64,000 bases of DNA from Clostridium beijerinckii HUN142 (GTDB lineage Bacteria; Bacillota; Clostridia; Clostridiales; Clostridiaceae): assembly GCF_000621745.1 (NCBI RefSeq), contig NZ_JHXK01000031.1:1-64000 (forward strand). The letters run 5' to 3'. Positions 1 to 9,496 of the stretch are shown here, piece after piece; the stretch's first letter is position 1; each line of letters opens with the position of its first letter. The position numbers and the translations under genes are program-made. The notes below the pieces were generated by a model. The model worked only from the letters and a program-made list of their open reading frames with translations, did no database searches and was not told the DNA's origin.

Positions 1-295
<295 letters not shown>

Positions 296-369
296 AATAT
301 AGTCAAGTTGTAATATGCATTTACATTATATGCAATTTTGAAAGAATATTATATTTTTTCAAATGATGT

Positions 370-444
370 TCCGCGATAGCTCAATGGTGGAGCACTCGGC
401 TGTTAACCGATAGGTTGGAGGTTCGAGTCCTCTTCGCGGAGCCA
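370..444 (+). tRNA. tRNA-Asn (GTT anticodon)
   Basis: A full cloverleaf can be drawn. The acceptor stem TCCGCGA pairs with TCGCGGA, the T-loop is GTTCGAGTCC, the anticodon loop CTGTTAA carries GTT, and CCA is encoded at the 3' end. It sits directly behind the 23S gene and is probably co-transcribed with the rRNA operon. Confidence 0.97.
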
Positions 445-467
445 TATTTATAAAGAAAAGAATTTTT

Positions 468-490
468 AGTCGAGAAATCGGCTTTTTTTT
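468..490 (+). terminator. Intrinsic terminator of the rRNA-tRNA operon
   Basis: Six-base stem AGTCGA/TCGGCT with a GAAA tetraloop, followed by eight T. Confidence 0.85.
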
Positions 491-616
491 ATTGTATAAA
501 ATAGATTAAAAACTTATACTATATATGGATGTGAAAAGTTATTAATAACTAAACTAGATACAAGAGAATAAGTATATTGATAATAAAATCTATTGAAATC
601 TAAGAGGTATTATAAT

Positions 617-1747
617 ATGAGTGATGACATTAATAATAGTATGAATTATATTAATGAAACCAGTAAGATTAATACAACAAATGAAACTGGTGAGGCTGAT
701 GACACTGTTAGAAATAGTGAAAATAGCGAAAATAGCGAAATAAACGATGATTCTAAAACAAAAGAGGATAATTCTGAAACTAATGAGATTAGCGAAAATA
801 TAAGGCCTTTCGAGATTGATGAAGATGAAATTGATGAAGAAGATCTCAAAGGAATAAAAAGAAGGAAATTTGCTATTTTATTTACGATAATGGCTATAGC
901 TATAGTTATAGGAAGTGTTATAGCAGTGCAAAAATTTATTATAAATAAGCAAACAGCAGAAACGCTTAATGCAAATGAAATTTCAGATTCTAAAGGAAGT
1001 AAAAATCAGATAGATAACAAGGCATCCAACTCAGAGAATAGCTCAGAAGTAGAAGATGTGGCTTTTATAGAGAAATATTTAAATCAGCAAATGAAAGGGC
1101 AAATGCCAGATGGAGCTGATGGAAAGAAAGTTGTTTATTTAACATTTGATGATGGCCCGTCGGAAACTGTAACTCCACAAGTTCTGGATGCTCTTAAAGC
1201 AGAAAATGTTCATGCTACTTTTTTTCTTGTGGGAAAAGCAATTGATGAAAGTGAAGTTAATAAAAATATAGTTAAGAGAGAGATTACAGAAGGGAATGCA
1301 ATAGGTAATCATACTTATTCACATAATTATAAATATTTATACCCAAATGGAAAAATAAATTTAGAAAATTGTATGTCTGATTTTGAAAAAACTAATCAAT
1401 CTTTGAAAAATATTTTAGGACAGGATTTTTCAACAAGAGCTGTTAGATTCCCTGGCGGTCAAATGACATGGGACAAGAAAGATCCAGCAGGTGCTAATGC
1501 AATGGATGAGGCTCTTCATGAAAAAGATTACCATCAAATAGATTGGAATTCATTGTCTCAGGATGCAGAAGGAGCACATAAAAATGCAGAACAGTTAAAA
1601 CAAGAAGTTATAAAAACTGTATCAGGAAGAGAAAAAGCAATAATATTGATGCATGATACTTATGGAAAAGAGGAAACTGCAAAAGCTTTGCCAGAAATAA
1701 TTAAATATCTAAAACAGCAAGGATATGAATTTAAAATTATGAAATAA
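617..1747 (+). CDS. Membrane-anchored polysaccharide deacetylase (NodB/CE4)
   Basis: This is a predicted extracytoplasmic deacetylase of the CE4 (NodB) family, acting on N-acetylated cell-wall sugars. The first ~80 residues are acidic and rich in Ser, Asn and Glu, followed by one membrane segment at about 85-104 and a linker. The CE4 domain carries the five family motifs: TFDDGP (residues 176-181), NHTYSH, RFPGG, DWNS and LMHD. These hold the catalytic Asp, the metal-binding His pair and the catalytic His, so the enzyme looks active. The ATG at 617 is chosen over an upstream TTG at 593 because AAGAGG lies nine bases before it. The long acidic cytoplasmic tail is unusual. Substrate (peptidoglycan or another glycan) is not determined. 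Confidence 0.92.
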   Translation: MSDDINNSMNYINETSKINTTNETGEADDTVRNSENSENSEINDDSKTKEDNSETNEISENIRPFEIDEDEIDEEDLKGIKRRKFAILFTIMAIAIVIGSVIAVQKFIINKQTAETLNANEISDSKGSKNQIDNKASNSENSSEVEDVAFIEKYLNQQMKGQMPDGADGKKVVYLTFDDGPSETVTPQVLDALKAENVHATFFLVGKAIDESEVNKNIVKREITEGNAIGNHTYSHNYKYLYPNGKINLENCMSDFEKTNQSLKNILGQDFSTRAVRFPGGQMTWDKKDPAGANAMDEALHEKDYHQIDWNSLSQDAEGAHKNAEQLKQEVIKTVSGREKAIILMHDTYGKEETAKALPEIIKYLKQQGYEFKIMK

Positions 1748-1755
1748 CCTAATAT

Positions 1756-1838
1756 GGCTATGTTGATTTTCATTTATTTCAATTTGTGTAACTAAACTTT
1801 AGTTATGCAAGTAATATGAAAATAACATAGCCTTTTTT
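1756..1838 (+). terminator. Terminator after the deacetylase gene
   Basis: GGCTATGTT pairs with AACATAGCC, extended inward by ATTTTCAT/ATGAAAAT past one bulged G, and followed by seven T. It has a long apical loop. Confidence 0.85.
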
Positions 1839-2037
1839 TGTATACAATTGAGAAAAAGATTATTTTTATCAATTAATTGAAATAGAAATAATTAATGATA
1901 AACTATTAATATATAATTACATTTGCATATATGGAAGTACTAAGGTTATAATTTATAACAATAATCTTAATAATAGAATGTATATAATTATAATATTACT
2001 GAAAATTATCTTTATATCAAAAATAAGGAGGAATAAG

Positions 2038-3423
2038 ATGTTATCAAAAAATATTGTAATAGAGGTATTAGCAAAGTGCTTAGTAACTGGTGGCGATTTT
2101 GCTGAGATATTTGAGGAAAATTCAATTAATAATTCTATAGCATTAATTGATGGTAAAGTAGATGACGCCATAGGTGGAAGAAGTTATGGTATAGGAATAA
2201 GAATATTTAAGGGATTAAACAGTGTATATGCTTATACCAATAATAATAGTTTAGGTAGTCTTTTAGATACTGCTTATAGAGCAGCCCTAGCTTTGGGAGA
2301 TGCAAATGAAAATGAAGTGAATTCAATAATATTAAATGAAAAGAGTATATCTACAATACATCCAATATTGTATTATCCTAAAGATGTTGCATACGATAGA
2401 AAAATAGCAATTTTAAAAAGTGCTTATAATGCAGCAAAGAATTATAATAGTGATATTTCTCAAGTTATTACAAGTTATGCAGACAAAGAGCAAAATATTT
2501 TAATTGCAAATACTGAAGGCGTATATGTTCAGGATACAAGAGTAAGAACAAGGTTAGGTATAAGTGCAATTGCATCAAAAGGCAGTGAAAACCAAACTGG
2601 ATTTGAAGGGCCAGGAAGGCATATGGGAATTGAGATGTTTAATAGTGTTGATCCAGAATATCACGGAAGGGAAGCTTCAAGAATAGCTCATACGATGCTT
2701 TACGCAAGGAACTGCCCAGCAGGTAATATGACTGTTGCTATAGATAATGGATTTGGGGGTGTTATATTCCATGAGGCTTGTGGACACTCTTTAGAAGCAA
2801 GTGCTGTAGCTAAAGGAAATTCAGTTTTTGCTAATAAATTAGGTGAGAAAATAGCATCAACAAAGGTAACGGCTATAGATGATGGAACAGTGCCTAATGC
2901 TTGGGGATCGCTAAATATAGATGATGAAGGTAATAAAACACAAAAGAATATTTTAATTGAAAATGGTGTTTTAAAAGGTTATATGATTGATAAGTTAAAT
3001 GGAAGACGCATGAATATGGAGGCTACAGGAAGTTCAAGAAGACAAAGTTACAAGTTCCAACCAACTTCAAGAATGACTAATACTTATATAGCAGCTGGAA
3101 ATGACAATCCGGATGATATCATTAGATCTATAGAAGACGGATTATATGCGAAGAAGCTAGGAGGTGGATCGGTTAATCCTGTAACTGGAGAGTTTAACTT
3201 TGCGGTTCAAGAAGGATACCTAGTTAAAAATGGAGTAATTCAGGAACCAGTAAGAGGAGCAAGTCTTATTGGTAAAGGCAGTGAAGTACTTATGGATATA
3301 GACATGGTGGGAAATAATTTAGATGTAGCTCAAGGTATGTGTGGATCATCATCAGGAAGTATTCCTACCAATGTAGGTCAGCCTATGATTAGAGTAAAGA
3401 AAATGACTGTTGGAGGTAGATAA
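2038..3423 (+). CDS. tldD: TldD metalloprotease subunit
   Basis: TldD and its partner TldE form a heterodimeric metalloprotease; in E. coli the pair processes microcin B17 and degrades CcdA. The zinc motif HEACGH lies at residues 245-250 and the Gly-rich C-terminal half is typical. Length 461 residues fits the family. The ATG at 2038 follows GGAGG closely; the frame extends upstream to 1978, but that part is AT-rich and has no ribosome site. The stop is followed two bases later by the next gene, which encodes the catalytically inactive partner, so the two are one operon. Substrate in clostridia is unknown. Confidence 0.95.
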   Translation: MLSKNIVIEVLAKCLVTGGDFAEIFEENSINNSIALIDGKVDDAIGGRSYGIGIRIFKGLNSVYAYTNNNSLGSLLDTAYRAALALGDANENEVNSIILNEKSISTIHPILYYPKDVAYDRKIAILKSAYNAAKNYNSDISQVITSYADKEQNILIANTEGVYVQDTRVRTRLGISAIASKGSENQTGFEGPGRHMGIEMFNSVDPEYHGREASRIAHTMLYARNCPAGNMTVAIDNGFGGVIFHEACGHSLEASAVAKGNSVFANKLGEKIASTKVTAIDDGTVPNAWGSLNIDDEGNKTQKNILIENGVLKGYMIDKLNGRRMNMEATGSSRRQSYKFQPTSRMTNTYIAAGNDNPDDIIRSIEDGLYAKKLGGGSVNPVTGEFNFAVQEGYLVKNGVIQEPVRGASLIGKGSEVLMDIDMVGNNLDVAQGMCGSSSGSIPTNVGQPMIRVKKMTVGGR

Positions 3424-3425
3424 AC

Positions 3426-4769
3426 ATGGATTTTGAATTATTTAAAGAAGAATTATTTAAAGAAGCTAAGAACTCAGGATTTGAAGAGTTTGAAATATAT
3501 TATTCTGATGCTGAAAGCTTAAGTTTAAATATTTATGAAGGTGAAGTTGAAAAATATAAATTAAATAATGCCTTTGGTCTATCATTTAGAGGAAAAATCA
3601 ATAATAAAATGGGATATTCATATACTGAAATATTGGATGAAGAAGCAATAAAGACTCTTATAAGAAATGCAAAAGAAGCAGCACTTGCTATAGAAAATAA
3701 TGATGAACAGTTTATATATGAAGGAGATAAGGAATATAAAGAATTAGATTGTTACAAAAAAGATTTAGATAATATTAAGCCTGATGAGCTTATAGCTCTT
3801 TCTTTAGAGATGGAGAAGGAATGTAAAAAACAGTGTGATAAAGTTGTAAGTTTCCAAGGATGTGGAATTGGATATGGTAAAGCTACTTATGGGATAATAA
3901 ATTCAAAAGGGCTTAATTTGAAAAATGAAAGAAATAGCCTAAGCGCATATGTCGTTCCAATAATACAAGATGATAGTGAAAAATATGATGGAACAGGATA
4001 TGTTATGGCTAAGAAGATAGATGATATTAAACCAGAAAGATTAGCAAAACAAGGCCTTGAAGAAGCTCTTTCAAGAATTGGTGGGAAAAGTATTCCATCA
4101 GGTAAATATAAGATAGTTATAAATAATGAGGCTATGGTATCGCTGCTAGGAACTTTTTCTGGAATTTTTAATGCAGAGCAAGCACAAAAAGGATTATCTT
4201 TGTTAAAAGGAAAAGAAGGTGAAATTATAGCATCAGACGTAGTGACTCTAATTGATGATCCTCATTTAAAGGATGGGCTTGGAACAACTTCATTTGATGA
4301 CGAAGGGGTAGCAACTATTAAAAAAGAGATAATATCTAAAGGGAAATTGAATACATTATTATATAATCTAAAAACTGCACATAAAGCAGGAGTCAAATCC
4401 ACAGGGAATGGATTCAAGGCATCATATGCATCAATAGTAGGTGTTAGTGCTACAAATTTTTATATAAATCCAGGAAATAAATCTTTTGAAGAACTTTGTA
4501 ATGAAGTTAAAGAAGGAGTAATAATTACAGATTTCGCAGGGCTTCATTCTGGAGCTAGTTCTGTAACTGGAGATTTTTCTTTAGCGGCTAAAGGGTTTAT
4601 GATTGAGAATGGAAAGAAGAGCTTTCCAGTAGAACAAATTACGGTAGCCGGAAATTTCTTTACATTATTGAAAGATATAGAGGAAGTAGGAAGTGACTTG
4701 AAGTTTCCGATGAGTAGCATAGGATGTCCTTCGGTTGTTGTGAAAGAACTTTCAATAGCTGGGAAATAG
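3426..4769 (+). CDS. pmbA: TldE/PmbA metalloprotease subunit
   Basis: A 447-residue member of the same TldD/PmbA family as the preceding gene, but without the HExxxH zinc motif, as expected for the TldE/PmbA partner. The N-terminal half and the Gly- and Ser-rich C-terminal region (for example TDFAGLHSGASSVTGDFSLA) match the family. It begins two bases after tldD and is surely co-transcribed with it. The two products are known to assemble into a protease that admits unfolded peptides. Confidence 0.95.
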   Translation: MDFELFKEELFKEAKNSGFEEFEIYYSDAESLSLNIYEGEVEKYKLNNAFGLSFRGKINNKMGYSYTEILDEEAIKTLIRNAKEAALAIENNDEQFIYEGDKEYKELDCYKKDLDNIKPDELIALSLEMEKECKKQCDKVVSFQGCGIGYGKATYGIINSKGLNLKNERNSLSAYVVPIIQDDSEKYDGTGYVMAKKIDDIKPERLAKQGLEEALSRIGGKSIPSGKYKIVINNEAMVSLLGTFSGIFNAEQAQKGLSLLKGKEGEIIASDVVTLIDDPHLKDGLGTTSFDDEGVATIKKEIISKGKLNTLLYNLKTAHKAGVKSTGNGFKASYASIVGVSATNFYINPGNKSFEELCNEVKEGVIITDFAGLHSGASSVTGDFSLAAKGFMIENGKKSFPVEQITVAGNFFTLLKDIEEVGSDLKFPMSSIGCPSVVVKELSIAGK

Positions 4770-4814
4770 TTTTATTATTAATTTGATAGATATGCTAAGG
4801 CAGGTTAAGTAGTT

Positions 4815-5624
4815 ATGAATATAATCTATATGTATCTTTTTTCTTTTATAATTTATAGCTTTCTTGGGTGGATATGTGAAACCATATATTGCTCTATAAT
4901 TGATAAAGAGTATGTAAATAGAGGATTCTTAAAGGGTCCGTTTTGCCCTATCTATGGTTCAGGTGCACTTATAGTAATTATATTATTGGCTTCAATTTCA
5001 GATAATAATATAATTTTATTTTTAAGTGCAATGATTTTTACAAGTATATTAGAGTATTTAACAGGTTTCTTATTAGAAACAATATTTAATCTTAAATGGT
5101 GGGATTATTCAAGCTATAAATTTAATATAAAGGGTAGAGTATGTCTATTAAATTCAGTGTTATTTGGTCTTTTATCTTTAATTACAATAAAAATTATTAA
5201 TCCAACGATAATAGACTTAGTTAGTCATATATCATTAAGGGCTTCTATGTGGTTCTGTAATATTTCGGTTTTATATTTTTTAACAGATGGAATAATTACA
5301 ACGGTTAAAGTTCTGAAATTAGGTGGAAAACTTAAGGAAATGAGTGCTTTATTTGATGAAATCAGAGAAAAGACTGAAAGCTATAAAGTAGTGATACAGC
5401 AAAATTTAAGTATATTTGATGGATTAATAGAACAGGAAACCGAAAAGGTCATTTATGCGAAAGAACAAATTAATAAGTTAAAAGTTAAATTAGAGAATTT
5501 GATTTTAAACAATAAAGCTGTGAACAAACGAATAATTAAAGCATTTCCAAATATAAAATCTTTAAAGTACCAACATTCACTAGATAGGTTAAAAGAAGAG
5601 ATAAAAAAGATTAAGAAAAAATAA
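4815..5624 (+). CDS. CmpB-like membrane protein (putative ABC-transporter type IV)
   Basis: The first ~160 residues hold about five membrane segments and the motif FLGWICETIYCS, followed by RGFLKGPFCPIYGSG, which is the signature of the Pfam family named putative ABC-transporter type IV (CmpB). The function of that family is not established. The C-terminal ~100 residues are charged and helical, probably a cytoplasmic coiled coil. It lies 45 bases after pmbA and may be read through from it. No ATPase partner is adjacent. Confidence 0.75.
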   Translation: MNIIYMYLFSFIIYSFLGWICETIYCSIIDKEYVNRGFLKGPFCPIYGSGALIVIILLASISDNNIILFLSAMIFTSILEYLTGFLLETIFNLKWWDYSSYKFNIKGRVCLLNSVLFGLLSLITIKIINPTIIDLVSHISLRASMWFCNISVLYFLTDGIITTVKVLKLGGKLKEMSALFDEIREKTESYKVVIQQNLSIFDGLIEQETEKVIYAKEQINKLKVKLENLILNNKAVNKRIIKAFPNIKSLKYQHSLDRLKEEIKKIKKK

Positions 5625-5628
5625 TAAA

Positions 5629-5670
5629 AGTAAAAGAGATGGTTAAATTTCATTTGGCCATCTCTTTACT
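5629..5670. terminator. Bidirectional terminator between convergent genes
   Basis: GTAAAAGAGATGG pairs with CCATCTCTTTAC with one bulged T. T-rich sequence follows on the minus strand, so it best serves the LtaS-type gene. Confidence 0.7.
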
Positions 5671-5690
5671 ATAATTAACAATATCATTAT

Positions 5691-7574
5691 TTAATTAGGA
5701 TTATGAGTATAATTTGCACGTATCATTTTATCTGAAAGATCTAATGACTTCTTATAAATGTCTTTTTCTTTATCTGTTAGAGTTTCTCCGCCTTTAAGTG
5801 TTCCACTAGTTATTACTGCAAAAGATTTATTTGTGTTTAATAAGTTTCTACCTAAAGCAGTATTTTCATATTTATCTTTATTCACACCAAGTAAGTATAG
5901 GAGTGTTGGCATTACATCAACTTCACCATTATACATTTTATCAAATGTTTTTCCTTCATTGGAAGATGGGTTATAAATAATAAAAGGAACAGTTGGGTTT
6001 CCTGTATTTAAGTACCAATCTTCTTTATGAGATAGTTGTCCAATACTGTCATCATAATATTTATGGATTCCGGTATGGTCACCCATTATTGCTATAATGC
6101 TATTTTTTAGCAATCCTTCTTTATCCAATTGATCAATAAAGTATCCTATTTGCTTATCAGTATAGTGAAGACTTTCAAAATATCCTCCAAGTTTACTTTC
6201 ATTTAATTCGGGATCGAGTCCAAGTTCTCTATACTTTTCAGGAAGATCAAACGGACCATGGCTTGTCAATGTTACAGTTTCCGCGTAAAATGGTTGTTTT
6301 AATTCTTTTAACATAGGAACAACTTGCTCAAAGTATCTTCTATCACTTATACCAAGGCCAATTTGTTCATCAACATTAAATGAATAGTAATCAGTAAATT
6401 TATCAAATCCTATCCCAAGCAAGCCGTTTTTATAGTTCCAAAAAGAACCTTTATCAGGATGAATTGCAGAAGTAGCATAACCTTCACCTTCTAATAAATT
6501 TGGTAACGAGTTGTAATTGGTATTAGGATATCTAAAGAATGTACTTCCTTGTCTTAAAGGTAACATTGAAGTATTAACCATTAAATCAGCATCAGAACTT
6601 GTCCCTTCGTTAACTTGCTCAAAGGTGTTAGGAAAATACAATGATTCTTTAGCTAATTTATTTAAATTAGGTGTTATCTCTTTACCATTAATTGTTTTTC
6701 CGATGACAAAGTTTTCTAAAGACTCAACCTGAATATAAATTAAATTTTTTCCTTTTGCCATACCCAGGTATTCATTATCTGGAAGTTTTTCTTTTTTCAT
6801 TTCAAACAAATCATTTATATCAGCTTTATCTTGATCTGTTAATTTATATGGTTTTGAATCCTTATAAACTGTATAACAGTCCATAATGTGATATCCAATA
6901 GGAGAAAAATATTTAGCAGTATTTGATTTATCATAATTGCTGAATAAGTAAGCATTATGAACATCTGTATTATTGAATACGGTTATACTAATAGGTACAT
7001 AAATTATAAATAATATTGGTAATACAAAAGCACAAAAGAATGTTTTAAAAGCTTGTTTATGTTTTTGAGTAAAGGATTTTCTGGTTATGTAAGCATATAT
7101 GCCTAATATTATAAAATCAAATGCAAATATAAAATCTAAGTTGCTAGTCATGGACAATATACTTCCAGACATATTATCTAAATTAGCAGTCTGAGTTAAT
7201 ATTAATGCAGATGGAACAGTTAAAAAACCTCTGAAATACCAAAGATCAATTAATATTAATAATGTTAAAAGAAAATCAATTACAAGAGTGTATATTATTC
7301 TACCTTTGCCTTTAAATAATAATGAGACACTTAAGAATATTAAAGTAAAGGCAATATAATAATTTAAAAAAGAACTTGCGGATTCGTAACCAGTAGAAAA
7401 GCTAAATGTATATGGATCTTTGCTTGTAACAAACCCTTGAAATATAATTCCTTTTAATACTATAGAGACCAAAGCTATTAGAAAGAAGATTAATCTTATA
7501 ACCTTATCTTTTTTCATATTATTTTTTAAGCTATTTTTAAAAAAGTTAACAACATTTGAGTTAAAAGAACTCAT
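5691..7574 (-). CDS. ltaS: LtaS-type phosphoglycerol transferase (sulfatase fold)
   Basis: This is a lipoteichoic-acid synthase family enzyme that transfers glycerol phosphate from phosphatidylglycerol on the outer membrane face. Five N-terminal membrane segments (about residues 25-190) are followed by an extracellular sulfatase-fold domain. Visible active-site motifs are VESLEN (metal-binding Glu), NEGTSSDAD (nucleophile Thr) and MGDHTG (metal-binding Asp-His). Length 627 residues is normal. The start ATG follows AGGTGA. It is a single-gene unit convergent with its left neighbour. Whether it makes the polymer or primes it cannot be told from sequence. Confidence 0.92.
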   Translation of the reverse strand: MSSFNSNVVNFFKNSLKNNMKKDKVIRLIFFLIALVSIVLKGIIFQGFVTSKDPYTFSFSTGYESASSFLNYYIAFTLIFLSVSLLFKGKGRIIYTLVIDFLLTLLILIDLWYFRGFLTVPSALILTQTANLDNMSGSILSMTSNLDFIFAFDFIILGIYAYITRKSFTQKHKQAFKTFFCAFVLPILFIIYVPISITVFNNTDVHNAYLFSNYDKSNTAKYFSPIGYHIMDCYTVYKDSKPYKLTDQDKADINDLFEMKKEKLPDNEYLGMAKGKNLIYIQVESLENFVIGKTINGKEITPNLNKLAKESLYFPNTFEQVNEGTSSDADLMVNTSMLPLRQGSTFFRYPNTNYNSLPNLLEGEGYATSAIHPDKGSFWNYKNGLLGIGFDKFTDYYSFNVDEQIGLGISDRRYFEQVVPMLKELKQPFYAETVTLTSHGPFDLPEKYRELGLDPELNESKLGGYFESLHYTDKQIGYFIDQLDKEGLLKNSIIAIMGDHTGIHKYYDDSIGQLSHKEDWYLNTGNPTVPFIIYNPSSNEGKTFDKMYNGEVDVMPTLLYLLGVNKDKYENTALGRNLLNTNKSFAVITSGTLKGGETLTDKEKDIYKKSLDLSDKMIRANYTHNPN

Positions 7575-7863
7575 GATTTCACCTCAATTCAATATATCAC
7601 TACATTATAGTATACATAAATTTATGGATTAAACAAATATAAATTAATGATATATTAGTAATTAAAAGGTAAATAATTTGTGAATAAAAAGCTATATATA
7701 AAAATTAGCATGGTATACTATTAATGTGGGAAAACTTATATAATGGAAGTATAATAATTTAATTTAATATACCTGTGAATTAAGTTAGATATTAGTTGAG
7801 AAATAGATTGAGAAATTTGATATAGTAATTATAGATTAAAATATTTATAAAGGGGCCAAACAT

Positions 7864-8436
7864 ATGAAAGAAATAGATTGCAGAGGTTTAACATACCTAC
7901 AAATAATAAGAGAAATTAAGAAGTATTTTAATTCAATTGGAGAAGGAGAGGCTGTTGTTGTAGTAAATAATGAATTAGGTCGTTCTAATGTCATAAGATA
8001 TGCAGCTCATAAAGGATATAAGGTAGATACAGAAGATGAAGAAAATAGATTTTTAATAAAAATGGAAAAGAGAGGCTGCTTAGAATCTGAAGACGAGGAA
8101 GAAATTTTTTCTATATTAATAACAAGAGATAAAATTGGAGAAGGAAATGATGACCTGGGAATAACTCTAATGAGCGAATATTTTGAGGCGCTAAATGAGT
8201 ATGATAAACTTCCGAAAGAAATTTTATTCTTAAATTCAGGAGTTAAATTGTTTAAAAAGGATTCTAAGGCTGTAGAAGATATACGAATGTTATATAAAAA
8301 AGGTGTTAAACTTTTAATAAGTGATACATCCTTAGATTATTATAAATTAACAGAAGAAATAACTTTTGGAGAAATAGCAAGCATGTATGATATGGTAGTT
8401 GCAATGAAGAAAGCAAAGAAATTAATAAAGCTATAG
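7864..8436 (+). CDS. yedF: YedF-like protein lacking all catalytic cysteines
   Basis: It has two domains: an N-terminal TusA/SirA-like domain (about residues 1-70) and a C-terminal DsrE-like domain (about 82-190), the architecture of the selenium-metabolism protein YedF. The family has a CPxP motif in the first domain; here DCRGLTYLQI places Tyr11 where the thiol belongs. The family CGTC in the second domain is SDTS (153-156) here. Flanking motifs such as FLNSGVKL and LDYY are kept, so the fold should be intact. A sulfur- or selenium-carrying role by the usual chemistry is therefore unlikely. A flavoprotein gene starts 24 bases downstream and is probably co-transcribed. Confidence 0.8.
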   Translation: MKEIDCRGLTYLQIIREIKKYFNSIGEGEAVVVVNNELGRSNVIRYAAHKGYKVDTEDEENRFLIKMEKRGCLESEDEEEIFSILITRDKIGEGNDDLGITLMSEYFEALNEYDKLPKEILFLNSGVKLFKKDSKAVEDIRMLYKKGVKLLISDTSLDYYKLTEEITFGEIASMYDMVVAMKKAKKLIKL

Positions 8437-8460
8437 GAAGTAATATTGGAGGATATTATA

Positions 8461-9417
8461 ATGCCAGATTATGAATTAATTATTATTGGAGCAGGAATAG
8501 CTGGGATGACAGCTGCGCTTGGAGCTGTAAGAGAAGGAATAACAAAAATACTCATTATTGAAAAGGAATCTAACGTTGGGGGAATAATCAATCAATGTAT
8601 TCATAACGGTTTTGGAAAAAACTTTCTAGATGAGCTGGTGACAGGTCCGGAATATATTGATTTTATAGAAAGTCAGTTAGGAGAATTTGAAATAGAAATG
8701 CTTTTAAATACTACAGTTTTAGAGGTGACTCAGGAAAAGAAAGTTACATACGTAAATTCTAGAGATGGTATTAAAGATTTAACGGCTCAAGCAATAATAT
8801 TCGCCATGGGAGCAAAAGAGACATATTCAGGAAATGTTATAATTCCTACAAATGGACTTACAGGGATATTTACTGTGGGAGAAGCCCATAAAATAGTTAA
8901 TTTAGACGGATATCTTCCAGGAAGAAGGACTGTAATTATAGCAAAAAACAAATGGGGATTTATAGTTGCAAGAAGGCTTATAGTAGAAGGGGGAAATATA
9001 GAAGGGGTTGTAATCGAGAATACGTTTGAAGAAATGGCTGATTCTGAAATACTAGATATTATTGATGGCTTTGATATACCGGTAATAGAAAATTCTAGAG
9101 TAACAGAAATTGAAGGAAAAACACGAATTGAGAAGCTGAAAATAGTTAATTTAGAGAATAAAGAAGTAACAGAAAAGGAATGTGACTCACTTTTATTATC
9201 AGTTAATTTCTTACCTGAAACATCTGTAATTAAGAAAGTAAATTTTAATATAAATGCTAAAACATTTGGACTAGAAGTAGTAGATTTTAAAACATCCTTG
9301 GATGGCTTTTTTGGGTGTGGAAATGTTATATATGGAGAAGATGCGTTTTGGATGGAAGAAACTGATGGGATACAATGTGGAATTAGAGCTGCTAGATTTT
9401 TGAAGGAAATTATATAG
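8461..9417 (+). CDS. FAD-dependent pyridine-nucleotide oxidoreductase
   Basis: A flavoprotein with an N-terminal Rossmann fold (IIGAGIAGMTAA) and the motif GGIINQCIHNGFG, as in the clostridial FAD oxidoreductases found beside glycerol-3-phosphate dehydrogenase genes. A second dinucleotide fold follows (near residues 155-190) and a C-terminal FAD motif, GCGNVIYGEDAFW. At 318 residues it is shorter than the ~410 I recall for those relatives. The ATG at 8461 follows TTGGAGGA; an in-frame TTG at 8446 overlaps that ribosome site. It follows yedF. The electron acceptor is unknown. Confidence 0.8.
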   Translation: MPDYELIIIGAGIAGMTAALGAVREGITKILIIEKESNVGGIINQCIHNGFGKNFLDELVTGPEYIDFIESQLGEFEIEMLLNTTVLEVTQEKKVTYVNSRDGIKDLTAQAIIFAMGAKETYSGNVIIPTNGLTGIFTVGEAHKIVNLDGYLPGRRTVIIAKNKWGFIVARRLIVEGGNIEGVVIENTFEEMADSEILDIIDGFDIPVIENSRVTEIEGKTRIEKLKIVNLENKEVTEKECDSLLLSVNFLPETSVIKKVNFNINAKTFGLEVVDFKTSLDGFFGCGNVIYGEDAFWMEETDGIQCGIRAARFLKEII

Positions 9418-9438
9418 AAGTTATGATAAAAATATGAT

Positions 9439-9470
9439 TAGCAGTAATATAGGAAAAGTTAAAATTACTG
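9439..9470. terminator. Hairpin between convergent genes
   Basis: AGCAGTAAT pairs with ATTACTGCT around a 14-base loop. It lies in the gap between the flavoprotein and the convergent SGNH gene. The T-run is weak. Confidence 0.5.
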
Positions 9471-9496
9471 CTAGTTGGTTTAAAGAATAATATGAT

